Program-made: the position numbers and the translations under genes
Shown here: piece after piece, positions 23,101-35,608 of the stretch
Numbering within the stretch: position 1 is the first letter of the stretch
Layout of the letters: each line of letters opens with the position of its first letter
Notes under the pieces: model-generated
Told to the model about the DNA's origin: nothing
Seen by the model: the letters and a program-made list of their open reading frames with translations, nothing else
The model's database searches: none
Source of the DNA: Gigantopelta aegis
Taxonomy: Eukaryota > Mollusca > Gastropoda > Neomphalida > Peltospiridae
Length of the DNA stretch: 64,000 bases
Reading direction: 5' to 3'
Assembly: GCF_016097555.1 (NCBI RefSeq)
Contig: NC_054701.1
Location: forward strand, 59,083,037 to 59,147,036

Positions 23101-23812
23101 GCCTTATAGAAGTTTTCATTTGGTATTGCTTCTGTTTCGAACCACAATTTAAAATGTATTTTGTAAATCCATCAAAAACTGCTGAATTCCCACATCCGAC
23201 AAATGTACCCCGTCTTGCCGAAATAATTTGATATTTCGAGCTAAGATTGACAGGTGTCGGACGGAGTAACCAGCTGAGTTGTATGAAACAGATCTAATTG
23301 CAACGTTGACTCGCTTCCTTGTCTTTCCTATCTTTTAGGTGACTGAGCACCGTGCCAGTACAATCGTGGCAAAATGTCTGATCATGCCATTTTATACCTC
23401 GTTTTGTCTTCCACTCTATGTTAACATTAAAAGGGGAAAAGCCAAGATTGAGACCACCCGGGTGATAAGTAGGCCTAGCATATTGACCAGCCCAATAGGG
23501 AATAGATGACCCAATTATTCAGACACTGAATCGAGTTTGTCCTGCAACATAAACATTAATAGGTAATACAATGTATAACAAATATGGACTTGCATACAGA
23601 TGCATACAGGAACATCAAATCTCATATGTAGGTACAGCTTAGGATGGCGGTGTGCACATACTATTACTAGGTCAGTGTGACCTACTTTTCACGGTATACA
23701 TAACAGTAAATCCTTGTCCGGACCATATCTTGCATACAGGACCATCAAACCTCACATGTAGGAACAACTTGGGATAGCGTGTCATTTACTATTACTAGAT
23801 CACTGTGACCTA

Positions 23813-24335
23813 GGATTGTTACTCCAGCTACAGTTCCAGTTAGGGCTTTCGTCTGTGAAAAGTAATCGTCACTTCGTAGCTGTCGCCGTTGTGTTGGAAG
23901 GAAGATACTTTTACTTCACACCTTCCATTCGGATTGTTACTCCAGCTACAGTTCCAGTTAGGGCTTTCGTCTGTGAAAAGTAATCGTCACTTCGTAGCTG
24001 TCGCCGTTGTGTTGGAAGGAAGATACTTTTACTTCACACCTTCCATTCGGATTGTTACTCCAGCTACAGTTCCAGTTAGGGCTTTCGTCTGTGAAAAGTA
24101 ATCGTCACTTCGTAGCTGTCGCCGTTGTGTTGGAAGGAAGATACTTTTACTTCACACCTTCCATTCGGATTGTTACTCCAGCTACAGTTCCAGTTAGGGC
24201 TTTTGTCTGTGAAAAATAATCGTCACTTCGTAGCTGTCGCCGTTACGGTGGAAGGAAGATACTTTTACTTCATACCTTCCATTCGGATTGTTACTCCAGC
24301 TACAGTTCCAGTTAGTGCTTTCGTCTGTAAAAAGT
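23813..24335 (+). repeat. 118-bp tandem repeat, about 4.4 copies
   Basis: Units begin gattgttactccagctacag and are spaced exactly 118 bases. The first three are almost identical and the last is diverged. Because 118 is not a multiple of 3, the repeated 70-codon ORFs are overlapping artefacts. Confidence 0.95.
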
Positions 24336-24339
24336 AATA

Positions 24340-25499
24340 ATATAAAGCCTTACCATAAATAGATGGAAATATGTATGCAAATATAATTACAAAATTAACA
24401 ATAAAAGAAGTTTATAAGCTGAATTTACGATCAGAACAATATTTTTACTTTAATTTTAAAATTCAGTTATTTTTAACAGATACATTTTTATTGCAATTAA
24501 TTTTTAAACTGATTGATCCCCTGCCCCACAAACCCTTTTAATACATTTAATATGTTTTTTGTATTTCCCATTTCGCATTGCTCTGATCTTATCATTCATC
24601 TTGTAAACAATTCTTTCAATCCAGAACGGCTTTTTCGTTTTTCGGTGCAATTAATGTTGTACTGGCTGAATATGTTATCTGAAATGAAAAAAGAAAGAAA
24701 TTGTTACATAAAATATAAATTATATGACAACTTTGTACTACTAAATTCAGGGGCGACGCAGACGGTGCAGCTGGTTACGGCCATGACCGTATCACTTTTC
24801 AAAGAGGTACAGCATGGCCGTACCACCTTTTGTTTGTCTGTGGGTTATATTTGTTTATCTGTGAAAATGGCCTTCACTGGTAAATTTGAAAGGAGTGTCT
24901 GGCAACCTCGAGCTGTACCACTATTTTGTACATTGTGCCACCCTTGAAATTGTAATGATCAGTTGTATTTACTATTTAAATCTCGCAAATCAAGTATGTG
25001 TCAGTAAATGGATAGATGTGAAACTGCTCAAACATGAGAATTTGGCAATTAAAAAAAAAAATTCATGGGTAAAATGCAAACCTACAGCAATTACCGGTAC
25101 ATGTTTTTTTTATCCTAGGAGAGAGACCAAATACTGCAAAATATTTAAAGCAAGCTTCTCTGGAGTTGAAGCGCCGACTTCACAGTGGTCAAGATCTACT
25201 CTTGTCATCTTAATCCGCTATCGGCTTTAATTCGCCGACAGAGACTAATTTATGCTTAATGACACCCTCCGCCCCCTCCCCGACAGCATACGTAAAAACA
25301 AAACGTTTACTTATGACTCGGGTTACGATAGGTTAACTTATGGCTCACTGTTAAAATGAAAAAAGCCTAGGGTATGGTTAAAATGCCTACATCACAGGTT
25401 TGGAGGTGTTTCACTGTATACATATATGTATTTGTATGCATTTATATGTTGTTTTTATTTAGCTCTTGAATTTTTATATTGATGTTGCTCATCACTTTA
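24340..25499. other. Intergenic or intronic, nothing recognised
   Basis: AT-rich. The open stretches (for example 24513-24947) show no domain or splice structure I can support. Confidence 0.5.
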
Positions 25500-25600
25500 G
25501 TTTTGCATTTACCATAGTTTGACACCCAATAGCCGATGTATTTTTCGTGCTGAGGTGTCGTTAAACATTCATTCATTCATTCATTCATTCATTCCATTTA
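25500..25600 (+). mobile_element. SINE/LINE 3' tail fragment with CATT repeats
   Basis: The stretch tttgacacccaatagccgat through gaggtgtcgttaaac is followed by ATTC repeats. The inverted relative is at about 31483-31545. Confidence 0.55.
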
Positions 25601-25994
25601 TATGTATCTGCACTATAAATCTCAAAATGTTAGAAAGCACAATATTTTATTAGCAAATATTTCATGACGCTAAATATTTTATACTAGTCCGATTTTAAAA
25701 GTGCTAGCCTTGAGCATGGAGTTAACATATTTGTCAAAATCAGAAGACGCAGATCTAGAGAGAGACAGAGGGCTTCACAGTGCGACAAAAATCCACTACT
25801 GAATGGTGCCTCTTTTTAAAAAGTTGCACACCCTCCTTGGAAAAAAGCTTGCATTAGACTTTGCAAGTAATATAAAAACTCAACTAGTGCATGCATGTAT
25901 AACGATGTACAGTGAAACCCCTCTAAACCGGACACCCTTGGTGCCAATAAAAATGTCCGGTATTAAGAGGGATACGGTTTAGAGAGGTTAAAGG

Positions 25995-26390
25995 GACATT
26001 CCTGAGTTTGCTGCATTTTTAAAGATGTTATTGACTAACAGACTTTTTAACGATTGTAATTACATATCAAATATATTATTCGGCATAAAATATTAGTGGC
26101 TGTATAATAAATGTGTTTCTTATTGTTCTAATATTTGTACTAGCGTAAATTTCATCTTATTTTTTAAAATATTGTTTTTTCGTACGTCCAAAATTATTTG
26201 AAGACAAAACCCAGTTTGGGCTTCTTACAAATGTTACGATGACCAGGAAACACATTGAATATACAGACACTGATATTCTAAACAAGAAAATATATTTAAT
26301 ATGTAAGTTTAATCGTAGAAATATTTTATTAGTCGGAAACATCTTACAATGCAGCAAAGTCAGAAATATTGTGTGATGTACATATGACGT
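25995..26390. mobile_element. TTAA-type MITE, family C, partial copy
   Basis: It starts TTAAAGGGACATTCCTGAG and contains tttgctgcatttttaaagatg and gaatatacagacactgat. It is related to 49497-50139, 58620-58860 and a fragment at 3400-3480. The far end is not clear. Confidence 0.5.
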
Positions 26391-26926
26391 CATAAAAACT
26401 CAAAATGGCTCATATTTAAGATACAAATGTATAGTTTCCAGGAGATATGATACTATACTCATAAATTTATCAATGGATTTACTAATGATGCTTAATCCTT
26501 AAAGATGTAGTATCACAAATGATAGTAAGGATGATAACTTGTACTGCCAGGTTCAGACATATTGTTTTGGAGGAAAACAAATGTCTAAAATAATGCCACG
26601 AATTTCACACGTTTCCTCATGTACTATCTAAATAATATCGGATAATTTATGTTATATTTTGAGCAAAATAATTCAAATCATCATAATTACACAACTGGTT
26701 CCAGGTCATCTAGTTTTCTAGCATCTACCAAACTAGTTTGGCTACAAGCGCCTTTGAAATCGCCACATACACAAGAATATTCACATACAGGCCTTTGCGA
26801 CTGACCTGTTCAATCGCATCTTATACCTATAACTTGTGAGGAGTTCATTATTTTATATTCAACATTTTATTTTATTTTTGCAGCAGTCATTTCCAGTTTC
26901 TGGCTTCAGACTATCCTAAACTATAC

Positions 26927-27765
26927 TACTGTCGGAAATAGAATAAAAATTATTTTCGTCGATTATTTCTTTCATATTAAACTGACAAGTAAATATTTTG
27001 TAAATACCCATTCAATAATACTCTACCTAATTTAGCATTTACTTGTTTGGGCTCTCATTGATGTACAAGGTAGTGTTTACTCTTGAAATTAAACTAAAGA
27101 TGTCGGTAAACAGGTGATTTGTGACCTTTATTGGAACAGACTACAACACATATGTGTCAATTTCATTTACCCTTAAACAAACTTTTAATTTAAAACTGCA
27201 AGTTAACTGATTATTTTGAATTGCAGCATAAATTATTAATTATGACAAGCACATTTATTGAATACAAATTCAATATAAGTACATTGGAAATTTACACAAT
27301 CTTGCAACAATTTAAAGGTGCTATATCATAATTATATGCGAGCTGTGATAAAGATTCTCTAATACCAGTATAATGGATCACTCAAAATGGTTCTTGACAG
27401 TTTTGCTCAAAAGTTACTTATAAATGACTACAAATGTTTTATTTGGAAAGGGAATGGGGTAAACCATCATCAGAAACGGTCCCTCGCATATTGTAACAGC
27501 AATGAAATTGATACGGTGACCAAAATTTGTTATAGTCTGTTCCAACAAAGTGCACAAATCACCCGTTTACCGACATTTTCCTTTTAATTTCAAGAGTAAA
27601 CACCACCTTGAACATCAATGAGCGCCCAAACAAGTAAATGCTAAATTAGGTAGACTATCATTAAATAGATTTTTACAAAATATTTACTTGTCAGTTTAAT
27701 ATGTAAGAAATAATCGACGAAAATCATTTTTATTCTATTTCCGACAGTACTTTAGTACCCGATAG
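26927..27765. mobile_element. Fold-back element with ~230-bp inverted arms
   Basis: The left arm at about 26927-27155 (from actgtcggaaatagaataaa to tggaacagacta) is repeated in reverse complement at about 27530-27762, ending ctatttccgacagt. The arms differ by scattered substitutions and small indels. The ~375-base interior has no convincing gene. The target duplication is unclear. Confidence 0.75.
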
Positions 27766-28600
27766 TATAGCTGATAATTGTGTCACCTGGCTGCTTCACC
27801 TTCTTAAGTATTTCATATTACAAATAATATTGAGGTTGTATGGCAACTACAAATTTCCTGTATATAAAATGCAGATGAGAAATTTGCTCACCAAATTACC
27901 CCCAAACAAAATATTGTCCCGACTCAGATACAAGTACAAACTGTCAGTGTCTTCATTATAAAATTTTTTAATCTGTTCATGACTTTGGCGTGTAATTTCA
28001 ATGAAATACCAACTCCAGTTTTTACTAACAGAAAGTTCGTGCCTTAATTGATGTGCGTTAAAGGCACTCAGTCACGGATGGTGACCTAATTAATGACCCA
28101 ACAAAGTATTATCTAAAAATATCTACATTTGATTTTTACTTTATTTAACCACCTTCATAACCACCATATCCCACTTATTATTGATATTTTATGTTCCATT
28201 TAGGAACACCAGAACGGAATTTTTTTTTTTTTAAATGCAACAAACAAATGGGCTATCTCAGTGGACACAGGCAGTGTCCGAAAAGTGGGAAAATTGTCGA
28301 AAGCGCCATTCACGGTCCCACAAAAAAATAAAAAAAGCCAAACAACTCACTTTTGACACAGACCGGAAGGCTGTTCGTCTTGCTTGAATTAAAAAAAACC
28401 CACCCTGCTATCATACAAGTTAATAATTTATTCGATATGCATACACTATATAATATAAAGGAATTAATTGTCACACAATTTAGGCTTTACCAATATAAAG
28501 TGCTTCTAAAAAGCATTACGGGTGTTATTGTTGTTACCAAATGATGACACTACGGGTGTTATTGTTACCAAATATTTTTCGCCCAAAGTCTCTTTATTAA

Positions 28601-29103
28601 AGGGGGAGTAAACTAAAACATGAGCCTTATGTCTTGGAAAGATGCATACCCGGACCACTAAATGAAAAACGCGTAATTTTAGTGTTAATAAAAAACGTGA
28701 TTATTCCTGCTAACTGGGGGGAGCCATTGTTTTTCTTTTCGTACTCTAGCTTGGGACGAAATGACGTCAGCGCCTGACCAACTCCTGTATGCACAGTGTA
28801 AACAAAAGCAGTAATCTAAGACCAGATGCTTCTGTTTGATCAACCTGACTTGTAAAAAACCCATAAATGACTTGATAATATAGTAAACTATTTTACTAAA
28901 TATATTTCAAGCTGCATTAACGGAACGAAATGGGGTTATAGTATTTTTCTCTGTTAAATAAACCAAAGGAAAAATGTACACTATTAGGCCTGTTGGTATG
29001 CTACGTTGGAGCAAAAACGACAACCCACGATACTCATGATAATTTTCTTTTCTTTGGGACTAGGTAATTGGTCAGTTCTGTGATTTTAGATGGGAAAGTC
29101 TAC
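28601..29103. mobile_element. TTAA-flanked element, family B, copy 2
   Basis: This is an inverted copy of 20180-20712, with TTAA at 28597-28600 and 29104-29107. Scattered substitutions separate the two copies. Confidence 0.75.
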
Positions 29104-29109
29104 TTAATC

Positions 29110-29924
29110 AATAGTTTTACAGAACTATTTACAGTAATAAACCATGTCCATTACCATTTTAGGGGCGACAGGTAATATTACACAATACAGGTGTGTATTT
29201 TTGTGTCTAGACCGCGTCAATTAATTGGCTCGTCTGGTTACCAATCAAATACATGTACACATGTGCCCAACACCAAACAATATTTGTGGTTGCAATGAAA
29301 AGAAAATATTGTAGTGTATTCGGAGGGGGGGGGGGGGGCGGGGGGTGGGTGGGTGGGGTAGGTGGGTGGGGGGATATTACTATAGTCTGCGAATGATGCT
29401 CACTGCCGGGAAGTAGGCCTACTGTAAGTGGTTATGGGTTTGAAATTGGACACAGCATTTTATGTAGAAATTTTAAACAGCAGTTCTCTTATTATAAGTT
29501 ATCAATAATTATGAAAATGTATTCATTAATTTCCAATATTTAAGGGTATGCAATTTACCATCCATGGCCTCTGACAGAAACCCTGGTTGTGTAGTGGATA
29601 TGTCGCTGAGCAAAAGGCTATGGGTTTGAATTCCACTTGAGGCATGTTATTAATCATGGTATCACCTCGGATACAGTTATATAGAGAGATTGTTTATAAT
29701 CCACACTTGCTTAGGAGATTTCCTTACTATGCGAGCTGATATTCAAGAATAATTGATTTAACCCAATATTTGTTAATGTAATTTATTTAGTGCAAGAACT
29801 GGTAGTGGTACAGAGTATAATACTAAATAATAAAACAAAACATCTAAAATTAATAGACCAACTTGGTGTCGACTTGTTTTAAACTATATTTCTAAATACT
29901 ACAGACATTACAATGCAGACATAA
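29110..29924. other. Intergenic, nothing recognised
   Basis: It holds a G-rich simple run at 29325-29372 and AT-rich sequence; a ggttttgaattcc-like SINE fragment may lie near 29600. Confidence 0.5.
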
Positions 29925-30199
29925 ATGTACTAAATATTGTGATGTCCATCCCACACCATAACGATCCCTCCTCCAAATCGTTCACGAGGACGAACGTTGG
30001 CGTTGGTGTAGCGTTCATTGGGACGTCGCCAGACACGCTGTCGTCTACCATGGAAGTCTAGTGTGAATCTGGACCTATCTGAAAACATGACCCGAGCCCA
30101 ACGCCAGTTAGCCCGATCTCTACGATGTGTACATGTATCATTGACATCTGTCAGAAATGTGTATCGCAATCAAATGTGGGGTAACGTAGGGTCGACATG

Positions 30200-30639
30200 C
30201 AATCTAACTAAAATTAGCTCCACTGCTTAATTACTATTACCTGTTACTGTCGCTATTACCGGATTATGCCGAGGGTATACGAAATGATTCGGGTGAATTA
30301 CAAAGTATGCCGGAAACTAATTTCAATATAACATTTTATATAAAATTAATTTCAAGACGAAAAACAAAACCGTGATGGTATAGCCATAAAATCTGTTTAT
30401 ACTAGTATACAATCCAGAGATTATTACTGCACTTTCCCCCCTGTTTTTCAATGTTGAAATAGACCAACAAGTTCGCCTATTGCATAAATAGTCTCGCCCG
30501 ATATTTTTAGAATTTGTATGCTCCCGAATAACGCTATAAAAGGCGAAGTGTAATTGGTCTATATTTAAATTGTTATGGGAGTCCACGCAATGCTGTTAGA
30601 TCTACTGGTAGACCAGTAGAGCTAATTTTAATCAGATTG
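30200..30639. mobile_element. Mutator-like element family, copy 2 (deleted, 440 bp)
   Basis: The ends are CAATCTAACTAAAATTAG and its inverse, with a perfect 10-bp target duplication ggtcgacatg at 30190-30199 and 30640-30649. It retains the TATA-box region of copy 1 (1900-1990, inverted) but none of the ORF. Confidence 0.85.
30535..30545 (+). promoter_or_regulatory. TATA box retained in deleted element copy 2
   Basis: TATAAAAGGCG followed by gaagtgtaattggtc, as upstream of the ORF in copy 1. It now has no ORF behind it. Confidence 0.4.
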
Positions 30640-30940
30640 GGTCGACATGCGTAAATATTACTTATATGCAGTCTGTTACGAACAGTCTGACCAGATACTG
30701 TAACGCCAGTTGTTACACGGAGTTCTCTTGCGATTTGATTGGCTGATTGACCTCGATTCCTCAGCGTGTAAGTGGTCCTGAACCGGAGTTGTGGCCCTTG
30801 GCTATCCTGGACGGACGATCATCCCTATTTCTGGTTTGTCAATATCGGGTCCACAATCGGCTAATGACTGGTTGTGACACATTAAGTCTAGGGTACAGCC
30901 CTGAGACGTTCCGTACGTTTGAGACGTTCCTGACGTTGGA

Positions 30941-31324
30941 CCGGCCTCGGTGGCGTCGTGGCAGGCCATCGGTCTACAGGCTGGTAGGTACTGGGTTCGG
31001 ATCCCAGTTGAGGCATGGAATTTTTAACCCAGATACCGACTCCAAACCCTGAGTGAGTGCTCCGCAAGGCTCAATGGATAGGTGTAAACCACTTGCACCG
31101 ACCAGTGATCCATAACTGGTTCAACAAAGGCCATGGTTTGTGCTATCCTGCCTGTGGGATGCGCAAATAAAAGATCCCTTGCTGCCTGTCGTAAAAAGAG
31201 TAGCCTATGTGGTTACAGCGGGTTTCCTCTAAAAAAATCTGTGTGGTCCTTAACCATATGTCTGACGCCATATAACCGTAAATAAAATGTGTTGAGTGCG
31301 TCGTTAAATAAAACACTTCTTTCT
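30941..31324 (+). mobile_element. tRNA-derived SINE, family 1, full length
   Basis: It begins ccggcctcggtggcgtcgtgg (A-box-like), has a B-box-like gggttcggatccc, and ends gtcgttaaataaaacacttctttc. A 14-bp target duplication ttcctgacgttgga lies at 30927-30940 and 31325-31338. It is inserted in the Tc1 fossil. Confidence 0.88.
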
Positions 31325-31860
31325 TTCCTGACGTTGGAGACGTTGCATTGTTGAAAAATGACACAATGTTGTAAATAATGTGACAGCAAGGTTATGATTT
31401 AGTGTTCCAGTAACAAACAAAAAGGAATATTGCCACAGTGTGTACACAATGTACACACAAACTAAAAAATAAAATAAATGAATGAATGTTTAACGACACT
31501 CCAGCACGAAAAATACATCGGCTACTGGGTGTCAAACTATGGTAATGCAAACAAATAAGGTAATGATCAACATTAATATAAAAATTCAAGATTTAAATAA
31601 AAACAGTGTAAAGAACTGTACAAAAATACAAATATCACAGATAGATATTGATTTTTACTAAAAATTTCAGTTTGTGTTGTATTGGCCATTCTCAAAGAGA
31701 ATGTTACACCCCTGCACCACGGTGAGGTTACAGCACGCACAGGGGCACACAAACTAAGTGTCGTGTCACGTGCTTCGCGATCAAAACAATCGGTGCGGTT
31801 TTTTATGCTGTTTGAGTGGGAATATTAACGCACAATATAATTATTGATATTTGAAATGGA

Positions 31861-31861
31861 A

Positions 31862-31905
<44 letters not shown>
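31861..31905. repeat. GT microsatellite
   Basis: About 45 bases of TG repeat passing into GCGC. Confidence 0.95.
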
Positions 31906-32060
31906 CGTGCGCGCGCACCCCTACCCCCTTTTTGTCACTTTTCTATACCCGTGAAGCGTCAGCATTAACTGGAATTGAAGGTAGTTTATATATACATATG
32001 GACATAGTATGGGTCCCCCCTCCCATCCCAATATAAAATCCTAACTACGCCAGTATTTGA

Positions 32061-32330
32061 GGGGGCGGGACGTAGCCCAGTGGTCAAGCGGTCGCTTGAT
32101 GCGCAGTTGGTCTGGGATCGATCCCCGTCGGTGAGCCCATTTGCACCACAACTGGTATATCAAAGGCCGTGGTATGTGCTGTTTTGTTTGTGGGATGGTG
32201 CATATAAAAAAGATCCTTTGCTAGTAATGAAAAAAATGTAGCGGGTTTCCTTAAAATTACCAAATGTTTGACATCCAACAGCCGATGATTAAATAAATCA
32301 ATGTGATCTAGTGGTGTCGTTAAACAAAAG
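32061..32330 (+). mobile_element. tRNA-derived SINE, family 2, tail type b
   Basis: The head ggcgggacgtagcccagtgg and B-box-like gggatcgatccccgtc are followed by a body shared with family 1 (gtatgtgctg...gggatggtgc) and a different tail, tttgacatccaacagccg to gtgtcgttaaac. A truncated head copy is at 33541-33560. Confidence 0.8.
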
Positions 32331-33600
32331 AAATTTTAATTTTAATTGAATGGATCCATCCATAAATGGGATCGACATTTTATTTATCACATTTCGCGCT
32401 TGAACTTTAAGCTAACGATTTACCACTGCCACTTGCACTATGGACCTTGAAACCACGTCATGAATTAATCACTTTGGTGACGTCATATATACCATTGCTC
32501 ATTGGCAGTTATTTGCATTCGTTTACCAGATGCAAAATGTATTATAATATAAACAAGTGAAACACTTAATGTATCGCACGATACTGAAACTGCATTACGT
32601 CTGGGAATATATTTCAACCCAACTGTAGGTAAGACGTTAAATTCTGTTTATTACTTTAAATACTTGACTATCTGGTACAGCGTGGCGATTGAGTCCACAG
32701 CTAACCCTCAAACTGCTTCATCGCCACAACACAGGTTCCCCTCAAATACAAACGCCGATAGCAGTGCAACTATGGTTGTTAAATAACAACCATAGCAACC
32801 CCGAGTTTGTTTTGGGGTACCTCTGTTAATCACAGGATCGACATTTTTGTAACAAATAAATTCATTTTAAATGTCAATAAAAGTAGCATGTATGATAGAG
32901 TGTAAACCCAAATATTGTAGAAATATATTATTGTAATTTATGAATACATAAATGAAATAAATACTTTATTTTATCTGTTAACATAAACAACCAAGCATAC
33001 TTTGAATTTCCCTCCGAGTGACACAACACAACCAATATGGCTGCCGAGACTATAAAGCTTACAACATGGCTTATTTTTAGCTATAGTCTGTTTCATAAAA
33101 GTTATCATTGATTGTGCTATATGGCTAACGAACAGTATTTGTGCTCATTTACATGTTAATAACATATTTTGGTGAATAATAATCATAAATTTTGACATTG
33201 GCTTTTTTTATAGCCTATTGTCATTTTGTGTTATCCAAACTAAGGAGCACGTAACACCATTTATATTTATCTCATTTGCATAATCAAATTTTTTCTGAAA
33301 CCGACTATAATAGGAAGTGTTTGTCGTCTAGAACCTTAAGAAAAGTCGGATCCATTACCTGTTGTTGTTTCTTTGAACATTAGCGACAGAAGCTGTTGTT
33401 TTAATGTGTTCTGCGCAGACTTGTCCCGTCGTGCAGGCCAGTAAATACAGGGGAGAGGGGGGGGGGGGGGGGGGGGGGGGCACCAAAAAGAGCTCATTAC
33501 TTGAGTTTAAATAAATTAAAAAATAAAATAACTAATTACAAGGGCGGGACGTAGCCCAGTTTCTTTTTTTCTCTAATTGCAAAATTTTAGACCCGCTCCT
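32331..33600. other. Intergenic upstream of the novel gene
   Basis: No ORF of note. A G run is at about 33459-33480 and a SINE head fragment at 33541. It may contain the novel gene's promoter and 5' exon, but I cannot point to them. Confidence 0.5.
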
Positions 33601-33601
33601 G

Positions 33602-33698
33602 GGCCCATATTTTCGAAGCAATCTTAGTCTACGAAATCGTAAAATTATCGTAAGCTATGACGTCACTATGGCGCTAAGATAGCTTCGAAACTATGGTC
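33602..33698. mobile_element. Small palindromic MITE
   Basis: The inverted halves gggcccatattttcgaagc and gcttcgaaactatggtccc, with cttag/ctaag inside, form an imperfect hairpin of about 97 bases. Confidence 0.55.
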
Positions 33699-34114
33699 CC
33701 TGGTGGCCCTCACAATGTTATTAATAATAATTTATTCGCCGTAAACATACAATTCATAGGCACACATACAATAAAAACAATAAAACATAATAATAATAAT
33801 AATAAAAAAATAATAATAATAGCACAACTAAAAAAAAACTACACTGTAATTAAAACAGGATTTTGCTCCCTTCTGCGATTTGGGTATCGTTATTACAGGG
33901 TTTTACTAAAGCCAACGTTACCTTTTTTTCTTCTTTTTTTTTACCAGATGTTCAGGTTGACTTTTCTCTCATATTCATATGACCTGCTATTCAACCAATC
34001 GGGTCGGAGTGGCTGTAATATCTTACTTCAACCAGATTACAAAAAAGTATACATTGATTACTTAAAGTTTATAACCAGTTTAGTTTTTACCTTCTTCTTT
34101 TTTTCAGTGTGAAG

Positions 34115-34498
34115 ATGAATGTTAAAAAGTGCGTCATGTACAATGGTGGTTGTGACGTCAAGGCTAATAAAGCTGGTTGTGATGTCAAGGCTAATAAACC
34201 TGGTTGTGATGTCAAGACTAACAAAGCCGGTTATAACGCCAAGGCTAACAAGGCTGGTTGTAACGCCAAGTGTGACAAAGCTGGATGTAACGCCAAGTGT
34301 GACAAAGCTGGATGTAACGCCAAGGCTGACAAAGCTGGATGTATCGCCAAGGCTAACAAAGCTGGTTGTAACGCCAAGGCTAACAAGGCTGGTTGTAACG
34401 CCAATTGTGACAAAGCTGGTTGTAACGCCAAGGCTGACAAAGCTGGTGGTGATGCCAAGGCTAACAAATCTGTTGGATCAAAAATTAGAAATTTCTTC
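34115..34498 (+). CDS. Novel gene, coding exon 1 (9-mer repeats)
   Basis: 128 codons: MNVKKCVMYNGG, twelve 9-mers, then SVGSKIRNFF. The ATG follows a polypyrimidine tract and cag at 34107. The donor ttc|gtaagt is at phase 0. Confidence 0.75.
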
Positions 34499-34923
34499 GT
34501 AAGTATCAGGTAAACCTTAAATAAAATGTATTCCCTAAGCAGGTATAATAATTTTAATCTCAAAGATTTCAAAATCTAAATTTATATGACTTTTTAAGAT
34601 TTTACAGGCGCATGTCCAGAGGTTTGGAGATGTGTCAAAACCCTCGCCTGCACCAAGAAAATGTTCTTTGCTTCAATGTAATTTTCGTGGAGAATGACCC
34701 GACCCCCCATAAACCTTCGATCGCCACAGTCCAGACCGTCTTCCCCACCCTGGGCATTTTCCTGCACACGCGCCCGTTTTATTAATGAATTTTTGTACCC
34801 ATGCACGTCACTTTGACATTCCTTCGGGTATTTTAACCTTTTAACCGGTGAAAAGTGAAACATATTGGATTAAAGATCTTTTTTTTATTTTATATTCAAC
34901 ATTTAGATGGTATGCTGTATCCA

Positions 34924-34989
<66 letters not shown>

Positions 34990-35550
34990 GTTTCGCAGAA
35001 CAGCGCGACAATATGTGTCTTAGCGTTCTTTTGATTGGAGCAGTTGCTCATTGGTTGACCAATTGTATTAGTTTTAACATTAGATGTAGTATCGCACGTG
35101 TATAAGTTCGTAGGCACGTGCGAAATTTGTAATTTCAAGCAGCCATTTTTGATAGGACAGCAAATTTTTAATAATCTAGGATTCATGTTTGTGTTTTGCA
35201 TAAGAATGTGGCCTGGCATTCTGCTGGAGACGGTGTCGACATTTGCCATCAAATACAGGCTACCAGAGATTTTTTTTTGTTCTTCTTTTAATGTCAAAAT
35301 TATGGGAGGTTTATTTCTGATTTTACCTGGGCGGTCGCATCGTTTACGACGGGGTTTCTTTGCATATTCTGTTTGTTTATCATTGCAATGAAATAAACAC
35401 ATTGGCGTCCATCATATCGGTACGGCCGACTAGTTAGCACAAAATTGTGGTTTGTGGTTTGTATAGAAACTAGTCGTTCTTATTTAGAAATAAGTAGCGA
35501 CGTTAGGTAGCTAGGATATATATACAGGGCCGTAGATAGGATTTTTTGTT

Positions 35551-35608
<58 letters not shown>

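Larger units (their letters stand above)
29925..31345 (-). pseudogene. Degenerate Tc1-like transposase interrupted by two insertions
   Basis: On the reverse strand, the N-terminal half (about 31360-30650, minus the SINE) gives VISRLWTRY-like helix-turn-helix remnants and ANQIARELRVTTGV. The catalytic-domain piece at 29930-30169 gives [17 protein letters not shown] and [12 protein letters not shown]. The usual FSDESRF has lost its Glu (FSDRSRF), and several stops and frameshifts are present. A 440-bp inverted-repeat element (30200-30639) and a SINE (30941-31324) lie inside it, so the Tc1 copy is the oldest layer. Confidence 0.75.

Noticed and set aside
23341-23510. Possible further ZDHHC exon (VTEHRASTIVAKCLI...) after a tttctatcttttag acceptor
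   Set aside because: Its phase does not follow from the 22427 donor (it would give an immediate stop), and the residues do not match the family tail.
23889-24337. Repeated 70-codon ORFs
   Set aside because: The 118-bp tandem repeat shifts frame each unit; no start context or domain.
30941-31052. tRNA-like promoter boxes as tRNA genes
   Set aside because: They are SINE heads: no cloverleaf closes, and the body and tail of a retroposon follow with target duplications. The same holds at 45724, 47990-48053 and 52400-52456.
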